Shown here: piece after piece, positions 33,601-42,900 of the stretch
Layout: every line of letters starts with the position of its first letter
How positions within the stretch are numbered: the stretch's first letter is position 1
Source: Prevotella jejuni
GTDB taxonomy: Bacteria > Bacteroidota > Bacteroidia > Bacteroidales > Bacteroidaceae
Direction of reading: 5' to 3'
DNA: 43,847 nt
Assembly (NCBI RefSeq): GCF_900187995.1
Contig: NZ_FZNZ01000029.1
Coordinates: 1 to 43,847 of the forward strand
Translations under genes and position numbers: made by a program
Notes under the pieces: model-generated
Told to the model about the DNA's origin: nothing
Database searches by the model: none
What the model saw: only the letters and a program-made list of their open reading frames with translations

Positions 33601-35307
33601 ATGATGCAGTTTAATAAAATGAGTCTTGCAGACAAATATGATCATATTGTCAAGACGTTAAAACGTTTTCCTTTAACCTTTTGTTATATTATTATAGCAA
33701 CAGTATATTTATGGATATTCAGTCATAATCGACAGAACTTGGAGTCAGGAATAGAGTTTTTCATGATCTTTTGGCCTTTGTCGGGAACTGTTTTCTCTTA
33801 TGTTGTTCATTTATATTCAGAGAATAAGTCCAGAGGGAAAAGCTTGATAATAAATCTTTTATCAAATATTCTTTGGACGACTATCTGTGTTTTCTTCTCG
33901 CATAATTTTCCCTTGAATAATTCTTTTAAGGCATCTTGTGTTGCTTGTTGTGTTGCTATTGTATTGGCTCTTTGGGTTATTCCTTTTGTTGGGCAGAAAG
34001 ATGATAGATCTGCAATCAATTTTGTCTTAGGTTTTGTTAAGCATATCTTTTTGTCTCTTATTGTATCATTAATTTTGTTTTTAGGTCTGGAGTTATTGAT
34101 ACAGTCATTTATTTTTCTGTTCGATTTTCATGTTGAGGAAACGCAAGTACTCTATCTCCTTATCTTTTGTTTCTTCTTCTTAGCACCTTCGTTAGTTGTG
34201 CTTCAAACCCCTTCAGGAGAAGATAAATATGCTGTTCGTAATTGGACGGAGAATAAGTTTATGAATGGTGTCATACATTTCTTGGTGATACCACTTCATT
34301 TGGTCTACCTTTTAACTTTGTATCTTTATGTTATTAAGATAGTGCTAACGTGGACGTTGCCTAATGGTTGGGTCAGTTGGTTGGTAACTGCACTGATGTT
34401 CCTGACAATCGTCATTGTCTTTCTACTTTATCCTGTTAATTTTCAGGCAGAGAAGAAGCGCTTCGATCAACTTGTTTTACGCTATCTTCCTATAGTCGTA
34501 TTACCCTTATTGTTTTTGATGTCTATTGGTATTATCCGTCGTTTTAACGATTATGGAATATCTGTATTACGTATATATTTACTTGCCTTCAACCTTTGGT
34601 GTTATGCTGTTTGCATTGGGCTTTACGTGGTAAAGTCTAAGCGTTTGTCATGGATAGTAGGTTCGTTTACAGTTTTGATGCTGACACTCACGGTATTGCC
34701 TTATAATGTCTTTACTTTTACACGTAATAAGTTGCAAAGTGATATAAAGCAGATCGCTGTGCAAAATGGCGTAACAAACTTCCCTATGGATAGTGCTACG
34801 TATAAGAAACTATTAAATAAAATAGGAGAAGTTCAAGGTGAACAGCTTTCCGATAAAGTTTACTATTTATCAAGCACATTTGATACGTTGGCTATAGATG
34901 AACTTGTTGATAGAAAGGGAGTCTTTATATATGAATTTTTATATAGGTCAGAGGTTAAATCAGAAAGTCACTTTGTAGATATTGATTGTAAACATTCAGA
35001 TTCACTCTGTAGAATTCCTAAGGGATATACTTCTTATAGAATTGTAGGACATGATTATTCTTCAGAATGTTTTTCATTTGAAACAAAGAATGATACTATG
35101 TTTATAACGATGGACTATATGCTGAATGATAAGAAGGTAGAGGATGCTATCTCTATTCCTATTAATACATTGGATGAGATGGATAAAGCAGACAATCCTC
35201 TTCCGATAACATTCTATGGTAAGAATATCTGCTTTTACATGACCAATCTTGAAGGTGATTTGAATGAGCATAGTGTAGATTTAAGAGGAATCTTGTTTAA
35301 GAAGTAA
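33601..35307 (+). CDS. DUF4153-type multi-pass membrane protein
   Basis: A 568-residue protein with about twelve hydrophobic segments in the first 390 residues, then a soluble domain of about 175 residues. The stretch YLYVIKIVLTWTLPNGWVSW and the paired-helix layout resemble DUF4153 proteins of Bacteroidetes, whose function is unknown. The gene is more AT-rich than its neighbours and may have been acquired. The stop is followed within 30 bases by the decayed fabD fragment. The start could be the ATG at 33601 or the one at 33604. Confidence 0.72.
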   Translation: MMQFNKMSLADKYDHIVKTLKRFPLTFCYIIIATVYLWIFSHNRQNLESGIEFFMIFWPLSGTVFSYVVHLYSENKSRGKSLIINLLSNILWTTICVFFSHNFPLNNSFKASCVACCVAIVLALWVIPFVGQKDDRSAINFVLGFVKHIFLSLIVSLILFLGLELLIQSFIFLFDFHVEETQVLYLLIFCFFFLAPSLVVLQTPSGEDKYAVRNWTENKFMNGVIHFLVIPLHLVYLLTLYLYVIKIVLTWTLPNGWVSWLVTALMFLTIVIVFLLYPVNFQAEKKRFDQLVLRYLPIVVLPLLFLMSIGIIRRFNDYGISVLRIYLLAFNLWCYAVCIGLYVVKSKRLSWIVGSFTVLMLTLTVLPYNVFTFTRNKLQSDIKQIAVQNGVTNFPMDSATYKKLLNKIGEVQGEQLSDKVYYLSSTFDTLAIDELVDRKGVFIYEFLYRSEVKSESHFVDIDCKHSDSLCRIPKGYTSYRIVGHDYSSECFSFETKNDTMFITMDYMLNDKKVEDAISIPINTLDEMDKADNPLPITFYGKNICFYMTNLEGDLNEHSVDLRGILFKK

Positions 35308-35336
35308 TGTTCTATTTTAGAGAATATTTCTTCATT

Positions 35337-35461
35337 ATCTCCTTTCTTTTCTGTATCTTTGCACACTGTAAAATATTAATAATTAAACAATTCAATAGAA
35401 TATGAAAGCATTCGATTTCTCTGGGTGGGGCTTTCTGTTCGTTGGTATGGGTAAATTATAA
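35337..35461 (+). pseudogene. truncated second copy of fabD promoter and 5' end
   Basis: Positions 35337-35454 align without gaps to 37011-37128, offset 1674, with roughly 85 percent identity by eye. The -7 box TATCTTTG (35354-35361), the AT-rich leader and the fabD ATG (35402) are kept. The frame reads MKAFDFSGWGFLFVGMGKL and stops at 35461; intact fabD reads MKAFVFPGQGSQFVGMGKD. The active-site GQGSQ has decayed to GWGFL, so the copy is not selected for FabD function. The retained promoter could drive the nuclease gene downstream. Confidence 0.85.
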
Positions 35462-35510
35462 TGTTATTTATTTAAATTTTAATCCAAATCAATCATTAGA
35501 ACCTAAATAG

Positions 35511-35612
35511 ATTTTGTTTTTAGTTGCTGTCACTTTTAACATTTCTTGTAATATACACATTATAAGATGTTTATGTTATATGTTAGGCTGACAGTAGTGA
35601 CAGCAACTTTCA
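35511..35612 (+). repeat. TGACAG-type interspersed element, copy 2
   Basis: AGTTGCTGTCAC (35523-35534) is exactly complementary to GTGACAGCAACT (35599-35610). The stretch GCTGTCACTTTTAACATTTC also occurs in inverted orientation near 390-410. The loop of about 64 bases is AT-rich. No frame is encoded. Confidence 0.6.
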
Positions 35613-35768
35613 AACTCATGTCGTTCATTAGTGAATAAGACAGTCTAATCTGATTGACAAAAAAGATGTTAGGAAATAATATGGAAAGTAAGATAGATGA
35701 ATGTTGTGTTCTAATGACCGATTTGTGTTTAAGTGTAAAGTTGCTATTATAAAAAGAATTATATCGTG

Positions 35769-36947
35769 ATGCCAAATAATTTGTTTAGACCATTAGGTCA
35801 CAAAGAGTTGTTAATACTAACGAAGTTGTTAGGTGAAAAATTAAATAAACTTCCATATAAATTTAATTTATTGGAAGAAGTTTGGGCAGATGAGAATGCT
35901 CATAGTCGGATATTGGTAAACCTGCTTCGGGATAAAACTACTTTACATTCTTTTATTAGTTTCTTAAAAAGGAGATATGATAGGAGATTCGATTTTGATG
36001 AAGAAAGTATGGTTTCACCTCAGATTACATCTGAGAGGTATCGAATTGATGGTCTTATTTGTGAACATAATAAGTATGCTATTATTATAGAGAATAAGAT
36101 ACATGGAGCAAAAGAGCAATCAAAACAGTTAAGTAGGTATATCGAAAAGTGTAAATGCCTTGGTTATTCGTTATCTAAGATTTTTATTATTTACATTACG
36201 CGTACACAATATGAACATGCATCTGAACAGACTTGGGGAGATTCTAAGGACCTTTTTTCTAATCGATATGTTGATATTTCTTATAAAGAGGATATAATAG
36301 ACTGGTTAGATGAATATTATCAAGAGATACCACGTAAGGAGGAAGACTTGGCTTCTGGTATTTACCAGTATAAAGCTTATTTAATACAATTGACAAACAA
36401 TTATAAATACAAAAAGATGGATCCAAATATTAAGAATCTTATAACCTCAAGTTTGCAACTTGAAGATAAAAACGGAGAAGAACAGCTTCGCGCTTTGATA
36501 GATAACAAGAAAGCGATAGATAACCTATCAGGTTATATAGATTCTTTGATGATAGAGTCATATAAAAAAATATTTGAAAAATGGAGTATTAAGTTGGGTG
36601 TGGAGTTTAATACTCTTGAATTGTTACACCATAGTAATGATGATAACTATCTCAAGACAGGAATAATATTGCCTTATAGTGAAAAGTACAAAATAGCAGT
36701 GCTTATAGAACAAAATCTTCAGAATAAGAATATTTATTTTGGTTTTGGTAGACATTATGTAAGTGAACAGCTTATACCAGAAGTAAAGAAGTATTGTGAA
36801 TCTTTATTGGAGGAAAGAGAGTTAGAAGGCTGGAAAACTGATGATAATATATGGTGGTATTGTTGGAAATATACTACAATAGAACTTGGTTATGCAGACT
36901 TAGTAGCTTTAATAAAGTTAGTACAAGATAAGATGAATACAAATTAA
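35769..36947 (+). CDS. PD-(D/E)XK nuclease superfamily protein
   Basis: A 392-residue protein of the PD-(D/E)XK nuclease superfamily (PDDEXK_4-like). The core motif is split as in that family: an N-terminal ENAHSRILVNLLR helix at about residue 37, RIDGLI with the metal-binding Asp near residue 96, and IIIENKI with the Glu-x-Lys pair near residue 110. A long helical region follows. Members of this family are often single accessory genes in defence islands, but the target is unknown. The frame is clearly more AT-rich than fabD and is bounded by duplicated fabD 5' sequence, so it was inserted here. I prefer the ATG at 35769 over the GTG at 35766. Confidence 0.82.
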   Translation: MPNNLFRPLGHKELLILTKLLGEKLNKLPYKFNLLEEVWADENAHSRILVNLLRDKTTLHSFISFLKRRYDRRFDFDEESMVSPQITSERYRIDGLICEHNKYAIIIENKIHGAKEQSKQLSRYIEKCKCLGYSLSKIFIIYITRTQYEHASEQTWGDSKDLFSNRYVDISYKEDIIDWLDEYYQEIPRKEEDLASGIYQYKAYLIQLTNNYKYKKMDPNIKNLITSSLQLEDKNGEEQLRALIDNKKAIDNLSGYIDSLMIESYKKIFEKWSIKLGVEFNTLELLHHSNDDNYLKTGIILPYSEKYKIAVLIEQNLQNKNIYFGFGRHYVSEQLIPEVKKYCESLLEERELEGWKTDDNIWWYCWKYTTIELGYADLVALIKLVQDKMNTN

Positions 36948-37027
36948 TTATATTTATGAGAGGTGAGTGTGATGCAACCCAGATAGTGTTTTTCCCTTAG
37001 TTTCTTTCCTATCTCCTTTATTTTCTG

Positions 37028-37035
37028 TATCTTTG
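37028..37035 (+). promoter_or_regulatory. -7 box of intact fabD
   Basis: TATCTTTG, 40 bases before the fabD ATG, is identical in the decayed copy at 35354-35361. Confidence 0.65.
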
Positions 37036-37075
37036 CACCCTGTAGAACATTAATAATTAAACAATTCAATAGTAT

Positions 37076-37960
37076 ATGAAAGCATTTGTATTCCCTGGAC
37101 AGGGGTCTCAGTTTGTTGGTATGGGTAAGGATCTTTATGAGAACAACCCATTAGCAAAGGAACTTTTCGATAAGGCTGACGAGATTCTTGGCTTCAAGAT
37201 AACCGAGATAATGTTTGCTGGTACTGACGAGCAGTTGAAGGAGACGAAGGTTACTCAGCCTGCTGTATTCCTCCACAGTGTTATTTCTGCACTCTGCTTA
37301 GGCGATGAGTTCAAGCCAGATATGGTTGCTGGTCACTCTTTGGGAGAGTTCTCAGCACTCGTTGCAGCCGGTGCGTTAAGCTTTGAAGACGGTCTGAAGC
37401 TCGTAGCCGCACGTGCTAATGCTATGCAGAAGGCTTGTGAGTTAAATCCAGGAACTATGGCTGCTATCATTGGTCTACCTGATGAAAAGGTAGAGGAGAT
37501 ATGCGAGCAGGTATCAAAGGACGGCAAGGTTTGTGTTGCAGCAAACTTCAATTGTCCTGGTCAGTTGGTTATCTCTGGTTCAACAGAGGGTATCCAGGAG
37601 GCTTGCGAACTGATGAAGGCTGCTGGTGCTAAGCGTGCATTGCCATTGAAGGTAGGTGGTGCTTTCCACTCTCCATTGATGCAGCCTGCTAAAGACGAGT
37701 TGCAGGCAGCTATCGAGGCTACTACATTCAACGCTCCAAAGTGCCCTGTTTATCAGAATGTAGACGCATTGCCACACACCGACCCAGCTGAGATTCAGAA
37801 GAACCTTATTGCTCAGCTTACCTCAAGCGTACGCTGGACAAAGAGTGCACAGAACATGATTGCCGATGGTGCTACAGAGTTTGTTGAGTGCGGACCAGGC
37901 TCTGCTTTGCAGGGTATGCTCGGTCGTATCGACAAGACCGTTAATGCACACGGTATTTAA
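37076..37960 (+). CDS. fabD: malonyl-CoA:ACP transacylase
   Basis: FabD loads malonyl groups onto acyl carrier protein for fatty acid synthesis. The 294-residue protein has the oxyanion loop GQGSQ (residues 8-12), the nucleophile Ser88 in GHSLGE and the catalytic His198 in AFHSPLM. Length and codon use are those of a highly expressed housekeeping gene. Its promoter and first 18 codons are duplicated 1.67 kb upstream. A clear terminator follows. Confidence 0.96.
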   Translation: MKAFVFPGQGSQFVGMGKDLYENNPLAKELFDKADEILGFKITEIMFAGTDEQLKETKVTQPAVFLHSVISALCLGDEFKPDMVAGHSLGEFSALVAAGALSFEDGLKLVAARANAMQKACELNPGTMAAIIGLPDEKVEEICEQVSKDGKVCVAANFNCPGQLVISGSTEGIQEACELMKAAGAKRALPLKVGGAFHSPLMQPAKDELQAAIEATTFNAPKCPVYQNVDALPHTDPAEIQKNLIAQLTSSVRWTKSAQNMIADGATEFVECGPGSALQGMLGRIDKTVNAHGI

Positions 37961-37984
37961 TCCCACCTTATATAATAAGTAATA

Positions 37985-38040
37985 GCCCCCCTTCCGTCCC
38001 TTTCCTTATAGCGAGAGGGACGTTGGAGGGCTTTTCTTTA
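37985..38040 (+). terminator. rho-independent terminator of fabD
   Basis: A long stem: GCCC with CGTCCCT (37985-38001) pairs with AGGGACG and GGGC (38016-38031), followed by TTTTCTTTA. The GH13 gene begins 13 bases later and therefore needs its own promoter or read-through. Confidence 0.75.
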
Positions 38041-38052
38041 TCTTTTAGGTTT

Positions 38053-39747
38053 ATGAGAACTAAATTAGTCATCTACCAAGTCTTCACACGAACCTTTGGT
38101 AATAAGAATCTTACAAAGAGGGAGTATGGTAGCTTAACAGAGAACGGTGCGGGTAAAATGAGCGACTTTGATAAGGATGTGTTACGCCACATTCACGACC
38201 TCGGAGTCACTCATCTGTGGTATACAGGGGTCATTCGTCATGCTACATGTACTGACTATTCAGCCTTCGGCATACCTACGCAGAACCCTCGTGTCGTCAA
38301 GGGGCGTGCCGGATCGCCGTATGCTATTACCGACTATTACGATATCGACCCAGATATTGCGGTCGATGTAGATGCACGTATGGCTGAGTTTGAGGCACTT
38401 ATAGCTCGTACACATGCAGAAGGGATGAAGGTTATCATTGACTTTGTGCCCAATCATGTTGCCCGACAATATAAGAGTATCGCTAAACCAGAGGGTGTTG
38501 AGGACCTTGGAGAAGGTGATGATACGGGAAAGCACTTCGATCCTCAGAATAATTTCTATTACTGTCCAGGCGAGCAGCTCGACCTCTCCGGTGTCGTTGA
38601 GAATGTCTATGCTCATGACGCTGAGGCTTATCATGAGTACCCAGCAAAGTGTACTGGTAATGACCGCTTCGACTCTCATCCTCAACAGAACGACTGGTAT
38701 GAGACCATAAAGCTGAACTATGGCGTAGACTATTGTGATGCTGGCGGTAGGAGTTATCACTATCATCCAGTCCCATCAACATGGAAGAAGATGACAGATA
38801 TCCTCCTTTTCTGGGCTGCAAAGGGTGTTGATGGTTTCCGATGTGACATGGCGGAGATGGTTCCACACGAGTTCTGGGCACATGCAACACAACAGGTTAA
38901 GGAGCACTACCCGGCGATGATATTCATTGGTGAGGTCTATGACCCTAATCAATATCGTTTGTATGTGGCGTCAGGCTTCGACTACTTGTATGATAAAGTG
39001 GGTATGTACGATTGTGTTCGTGGTGTGATATGCGACGAGTGCCCTGCTTCTTCCATTACACAAGAGTGGCAAAAGGTTGATGACATACGTGATCACATGC
39101 TCTATTTCCTTGAGAACCATGATGAACAACGTATTGCTTCTGATTTCTTTGCGGCTAATCCTTGGAAGGCAATCCCTAGTATGATTGTGTCAGCTCTCCT
39201 CCAACAGAACCCTGTTATGGTCTATGCTGGACAGGAGTTCGGCGAGAAAGGCATGGATAAGGAAGGTTTTTCTGGGTGCGACGGTCGCTCAACTATTTTT
39301 GATTATTGGTCAACAGAGGCTATCTATAAGGGATTTTTCAATCGCAAGGCATTGACTACTGACGAGAAGAAACTATCCCTTGTCTATCAAGGACTCCTTC
39401 GTTTCTGTAATCGTGAGAAAGCTGTTCGAGAGGGATTGACCTTTGATTTGATGTATGTCAACAATCAGAGCCATCGTTTCAACCCTAATAAACAGTATGT
39501 TTTCATGCGTAAGGCTGATAATGACGTGCTATTAGTCGTTGCTAACTTCGACTCAGAACGAGTGAACATCAATGTTACTATTCCTTCTCATGCCTTCGAT
39601 TTCCTCGGACTATCAGAACAAACTGTTGAGATGACCGACTTACTGTCGGGTTATACAAAGCAGGTTGCGTTACGGCGCGATGGGCAGGTAGCTGTGGATG
39701 TTGAGGGGAATTACGGTCGAATATATAAATTTGTGCTAAAGAAGTAG
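38053..39747 (+). CDS. GH13 alpha-amylase family enzyme, cytoplasmic
   Basis: A 564-residue glycoside hydrolase of family 13. The three catalytic residues are visible: nucleophile Asp265 (GFRCDMAEM), acid-base Glu294 (IFIGEVYDP) and stabiliser Asp357 (LENHDEQR), plus the early DFVPNHVAR. There is no signal peptide, so it acts in the cytoplasm, probably on maltodextrins, glycogen fragments or another alpha-glucan. The precise specificity cannot be read. I use the ATG at 38053; the frame to 38023 would run into the fabD terminator. The AlaX-like gene begins three bases after its stop. Confidence 0.88.
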   Translation: MRTKLVIYQVFTRTFGNKNLTKREYGSLTENGAGKMSDFDKDVLRHIHDLGVTHLWYTGVIRHATCTDYSAFGIPTQNPRVVKGRAGSPYAITDYYDIDPDIAVDVDARMAEFEALIARTHAEGMKVIIDFVPNHVARQYKSIAKPEGVEDLGEGDDTGKHFDPQNNFYYCPGEQLDLSGVVENVYAHDAEAYHEYPAKCTGNDRFDSHPQQNDWYETIKLNYGVDYCDAGGRSYHYHPVPSTWKKMTDILLFWAAKGVDGFRCDMAEMVPHEFWAHATQQVKEHYPAMIFIGEVYDPNQYRLYVASGFDYLYDKVGMYDCVRGVICDECPASSITQEWQKVDDIRDHMLYFLENHDEQRIASDFFAANPWKAIPSMIVSALLQQNPVMVYAGQEFGEKGMDKEGFSGCDGRSTIFDYWSTEAIYKGFFNRKALTTDEKKLSLVYQGLLRFCNREKAVREGLTFDLMYVNNQSHRFNPNKQYVFMRKADNDVLLVVANFDSERVNINVTIPSHAFDFLGLSEQTVEMTDLLSGYTKQVALRRDGQVAVDVEGNYGRIYKFVLKK

Positions 39748-39750
39748 GCT

Positions 39751-40218
39751 ATGGACTATACTTTCAATACGCATAACAAAGAAGAGTTTCCACCTGCTCA
39801 TACGGCCGAACATCTGTTAAATCAAGTGATGATTAGGATGTTTGGGACAGAACGGAGTAGTAATGCGCACATCGAACGGAAGAAGAGTAAGATGACGTTT
39901 ATCCTTGATCATAAGCCTGACCGTAAGGAAGAAAAGGCGATAGAGGCTGAGATGAACCGACTGATAACTGAAGACTTACCAGTGACATACGAGATGGTAG
40001 ACCGCAATAACATCCCAGATGGTGTTAGTGTTGACAAACTTCCAGAGGATGCTTCAGAGATGTTACGGTTGGTAAGGATAGGTGATTTCGATGTTTGTCT
40101 ATGTATCGGTAAACACGTTCGCTCTACTGCACAGATTGGACGCTTTGAGATGTTAGGTACAAACTGGGATGAGGAAAAGCACGCTTTCCGCGTCCGCTTT
40201 AAGGTTATTCCTGCTTAA
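39751..40218 (+). CDS. AlaX-like tRNA-editing domain protein
   Basis: A 155-residue stand-alone editing domain of the threonyl/alanyl-tRNA synthetase type. The zinc ligands are seen as HTAEH (His17, His21) and CIGKH (Cys118, His122). Such AlaX-type proteins remove wrongly attached amino acids from tRNA. It lacks a long C-terminal extension, so it is of the short class. It starts three bases after the GH13 stop, probably just co-transcription rather than a shared pathway. Confidence 0.82.
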   Translation: MDYTFNTHNKEEFPPAHTAEHLLNQVMIRMFGTERSSNAHIERKKSKMTFILDHKPDRKEEKAIEAEMNRLITEDLPVTYEMVDRNNIPDGVSVDKLPEDASEMLRLVRIGDFDVCLCIGKHVRSTAQIGRFEMLGTNWDEEKHAFRVRFKVIPA

Positions 40219-40244
40219 AACATTTATCATCCCACATAAACTAT

Positions 40245-40286
40245 GCCCTTACTTGTCTGCTTTCAGATAGGTGAGGGCTTTTTCTT
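40245..40286 (+). terminator. rho-independent terminator after the AlaX-like gene
   Basis: GCCCTTAC (40245-40252) pairs with GTGAGGGC (40271-40278, one G-U pair), with an inner TCTG/CAGA stem, then TTTTTCTTTC. Confidence 0.85.
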
Positions 40287-41165
40287 TCATCTTCTGATAG
40301 GTGGGATAAAAGTGTTTACAACTGTTCGAAAGACTTTTATGAGGGCCTTTCTCATTCACAGGATACAATGAAGAATGGCTTGCGGGGAGTCTTCTGTTGG
40401 CATAGAGAAATCTAAAGTTTGATGGAGAAAAGGGGCTGATGCAAACAAGGGCAAGTGCTGTTTTATTCGGCAGGGGGATGGATTTACCCAGACAAAATAC
40501 TGAAATAAAAAGTGATTTGCGTGTAAAGTGGATTATGGCAGGACTAATCTTCTTTGGTATGTACCATCCGCATGGCAGGTAACGAGTCTAAACACATAGA
40601 GGTGGTAGGCAATGGGACGATAAAAGAATGATTGGAGGAAAAGTAGATGAAAGGTTGGGTAATATGAAACGATGAGGCTTTGATGTAAATCTTTTTCGTA
40701 CTCCTTGAAACCAATACTTGCCCTTTGAGGGTTAAGAAGACGCCTAATTACATTCAAGAACACGCCCTTCTTGAGTGTTGTTAATGCCCTTCTTGGACCT
40801 TGAAAGGCGTCTTCTACATCGCTCTTTATAAACGTTTGGTTCAGTGTGGGTTACAAGCTTGAATGTTATATGTACTTTTCGCTTTTGTACTCAGACTTTT
40901 ATGTGAATTTTGTCGTAGTTTTTCATGGTTCTACAAAGTTCTTTATAACTCAAATACTACAAATTACTTGAACCGTGTGAAGACTGCGGGAGCGAAAATA
41001 ACAGAATGTATTGAATGGGCAGTAACGTACTGCACAAAGATAGATGGGCGTATTTAACGATGAAAGGGTGGGGTAATGAGCAAAGACAGAGTGGCAGGAT
41101 TAGATTATGAACAGCTGATGGGCGTATAGTCATCGAGGGCTATTGAGCGAAAAGTGCAGCGTGAG
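40287..41165. other. gene-free stretch with interspersed repeat
   Basis: About 0.9 kb with no credible gene. It contains the inverted third copy of the 270-bp element at 40588-40858. Frames at 40533-40763 and 40863-41057 are not supported; the first lies mostly inside the repeat. I recognise nothing in 40300-40580 or 40870-41165. Confidence 0.55.
40588..40858 (-). repeat. 270-bp interspersed element, copy C
   Basis: Inverted relative to copies A and B. Read on the minus strand it has GTAGAAGACGCCTT (40817-40804), CAAGAAGGGC words, the second arm GGCGTCTTCTT (40744-40734) and TACGAAAAAGATTTACATCA near 40690. It ends near CTATGTGTTTAG, comparable with ATCATGTGTTGAT in the other copies. Confidence 0.7.
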
Positions 41166-41207
41166 GATAAAAGAAATCCGCCACCTTATATATAATAGGT
41201 GACGGAT
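41166..41207 (-). terminator. rho-independent terminator of the ribonuclease G gene
   Basis: On the minus strand ATCCGTCACCT (41207-41197) pairs with AGGTGGCGGAT (about 41186-41176), followed by TTCTTTTATCC. Confidence 0.8.
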
Positions 41208-41253
41208 GTCTAATGTTGAAAACCTTTCTTTATCTAACGACTTAGTAGTTAGT

Positions 41254-42825
41254 TCAGGATTTATCGTTCTGTTCCTTCATATCAATAAATTGCTGATTTG
41301 CATCATAGAACTCATACTGCAAAAAGGCAAGTTTCTGTGAAGGAACGATGTTAACACCCAGTCCATACTTCAGTTGCCACTTACGTTTCAATGAAATAAA
41401 ACCTTTGTTAATGTAAGCTGCAACGTATGGGTGAACGTGTAAATAGAATTTCTTAACTCCAACCTTATTAACCAATCGGTCAATCTTACGTTCCAACTGG
41501 TCGGTAAAGAGAATACTTGAACGTATCTTCCCACTGCCGAAACATGTTGGACAAGTCTCGTCTACATCGACATCCATTACTGGACGAACGCGTTGTCGAG
41601 TGATTTGCATTAGTCCGAACTTGCTCAGAGGAAGGATATTGTGACGTGCACGGTCCTTCTGCATGTTCTTACACATACGCTCGTACAGCATCTGGCGGTC
41701 CTCAGCAAGGTTCATGTCGATGAAGTCAACGACAATAATTCCACCCATATCACGCAGTCGGAGCTGGCGAGCTAACTCATCAGCAGCACCAAGGTTAGTG
41801 TCGAGAGCATTCTGTTCTTGTGCTTTCTCCTTTGTTCTGTTCCCACTATTCACATCCACAACGTGCATTGCCTCAGTGTGTTCGATGATGAGGTAACAGC
41901 CATGACCATAATTGATGGTCTTACCAAAGCTGGACTTTATCTGCTTCGTAACGTCAAAGTTGTCGAAAATAGGTACCTTACCAGTGTACTTCTTCACGAT
42001 GCCCGCCTTCTCAGGGGCTATTAGAGAGACATAGTGTCGAACGGCTGTACATATCTCGTCATCGTTGACATAGATGTTTTCGTAGGTTGGGTTGAAGAGA
42101 TCACGTAGCATTGCAACGGCACGACCAGTCTCCTCAAAAACAAGCTGAGGACGCTCCTGCGTCTTTTGGAGTTTCGTGATAGCTTCATTCCAACGGCTCA
42201 GAAGGACCTTCATCTCGGCATCAAGTTCTGCAACACGTTTCCCTTCAGCCACAGTACGGACTATTACACCGAAATTCTTTGGCGTAATACTCTGAATAAG
42301 CTGCTTGAGACGTGCGCGTTCTTCTCCGCTTTTGATTTTAGAGGATACGCTAACTTTATGCCCGAATGGTATGAGCACCAAGAACCTACCAGCGAATGAT
42401 ATTTCACCTGTTAAGCGTGGTCCTTTGGTGGAAATGGGTTCTTTAACAATCTGCACCATCACCTCTTGGCCTACTTGCAATGTGTTTTGAACGGTGCCGT
42501 CCTTCTGCAAGTCGGGTAGACGAGTGGCTTTCTGAATGGGATAAAGTCGTTTGCGGTCGCTCTGAACCTGTTTCAGATACTTCGCATAGGAGTTGAATTG
42601 GCTCCCTAAGTCAAGATAATGAAGAAAGGCGTCACGCTCATAACCTACATCTACAAAGCAGGCGTTCAGCCCAGGCATCAGTTTTTTAACCTTTGCCACG
42701 TAGATGTTTCCAACCGAGAAGCTCGCCTCCCTTGGCTCACGCTGGTATTCTACCAGACGCTTGTCTTCGAGAAGTGCTATCGAGATCTCTTTCGATTGGG
42801 CATCAATAATTACTTCGCTTGTCAT
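41254..42825 (-). CDS. rng: ribonuclease E/G family endoribonuclease
   Basis: RNase G/E cuts single-stranded RNA during rRNA maturation and mRNA decay. The 523-residue protein has an S1 domain near residues 40-130 (FVDVGYERDAFLHYLD), the metal-binding HVVDVNSGNRT and VVDFIDM aspartates of the DNase I-like domain, and the zinc-link CPTCFGSGK. Length fits RNase G rather than the long RNase E, with no C-terminal degradosome scaffold. Upstream are HU and a 29-residue basic protein, in an order I associate with Bacteroidetes. A hairpin with a T-rich tail separates it from those genes. Confidence 0.93.
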   Translation of the reverse strand: MTSEVIIDAQSKEISIALLEDKRLVEYQREPREASFSVGNIYVAKVKKLMPGLNACFVDVGYERDAFLHYLDLGSQFNSYAKYLKQVQSDRKRLYPIQKATRLPDLQKDGTVQNTLQVGQEVMVQIVKEPISTKGPRLTGEISFAGRFLVLIPFGHKVSVSSKIKSGEERARLKQLIQSITPKNFGVIVRTVAEGKRVAELDAEMKVLLSRWNEAITKLQKTQERPQLVFEETGRAVAMLRDLFNPTYENIYVNDDEICTAVRHYVSLIAPEKAGIVKKYTGKVPIFDNFDVTKQIKSSFGKTINYGHGCYLIIEHTEAMHVVDVNSGNRTKEKAQEQNALDTNLGAADELARQLRLRDMGGIIVVDFIDMNLAEDRQMLYERMCKNMQKDRARHNILPLSKFGLMQITRQRVRPVMDVDVDETCPTCFGSGKIRSSILFTDQLERKIDRLVNKVGVKKFYLHVHPYVAAYINKGFISLKRKWQLKYGLGVNIVPSQKLAFLQYEFYDANQQFIDMKEQNDKS

Positions 42826-42900
42826 CTTCTTCGTTTGATATAACTATCATTTAGCCGTCTTATCTTATCTACAATGACGCTAAAAGATACTTATAAGGAT

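Larger units (their letters stand above)
35308..35768. other. AT-rich junction region of the nuclease insertion
   Basis: This gap has no intact gene. It contains the duplicated fabD promoter and first codons (35337-35454), copy 2 of the TGACAG-type element (35511-35612), and about 150 bases before the nuclease ATG with nothing I recognise. The intact fabD promoter lies 1.67 kb away on the other side of the nuclease gene. Confidence 0.7.

Noticed and set aside
40533..40763. 76-codon minus-strand frame after the AlaX-like gene
   Set aside because: Mostly within the inverted repeat copy, no promoter or ribosome site, and shares only repeat-derived words.
40863..41057. 64-codon plus-strand frame
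   Set aside because: No promoter, no family resemblance, in a gap with repeats; likely chance.
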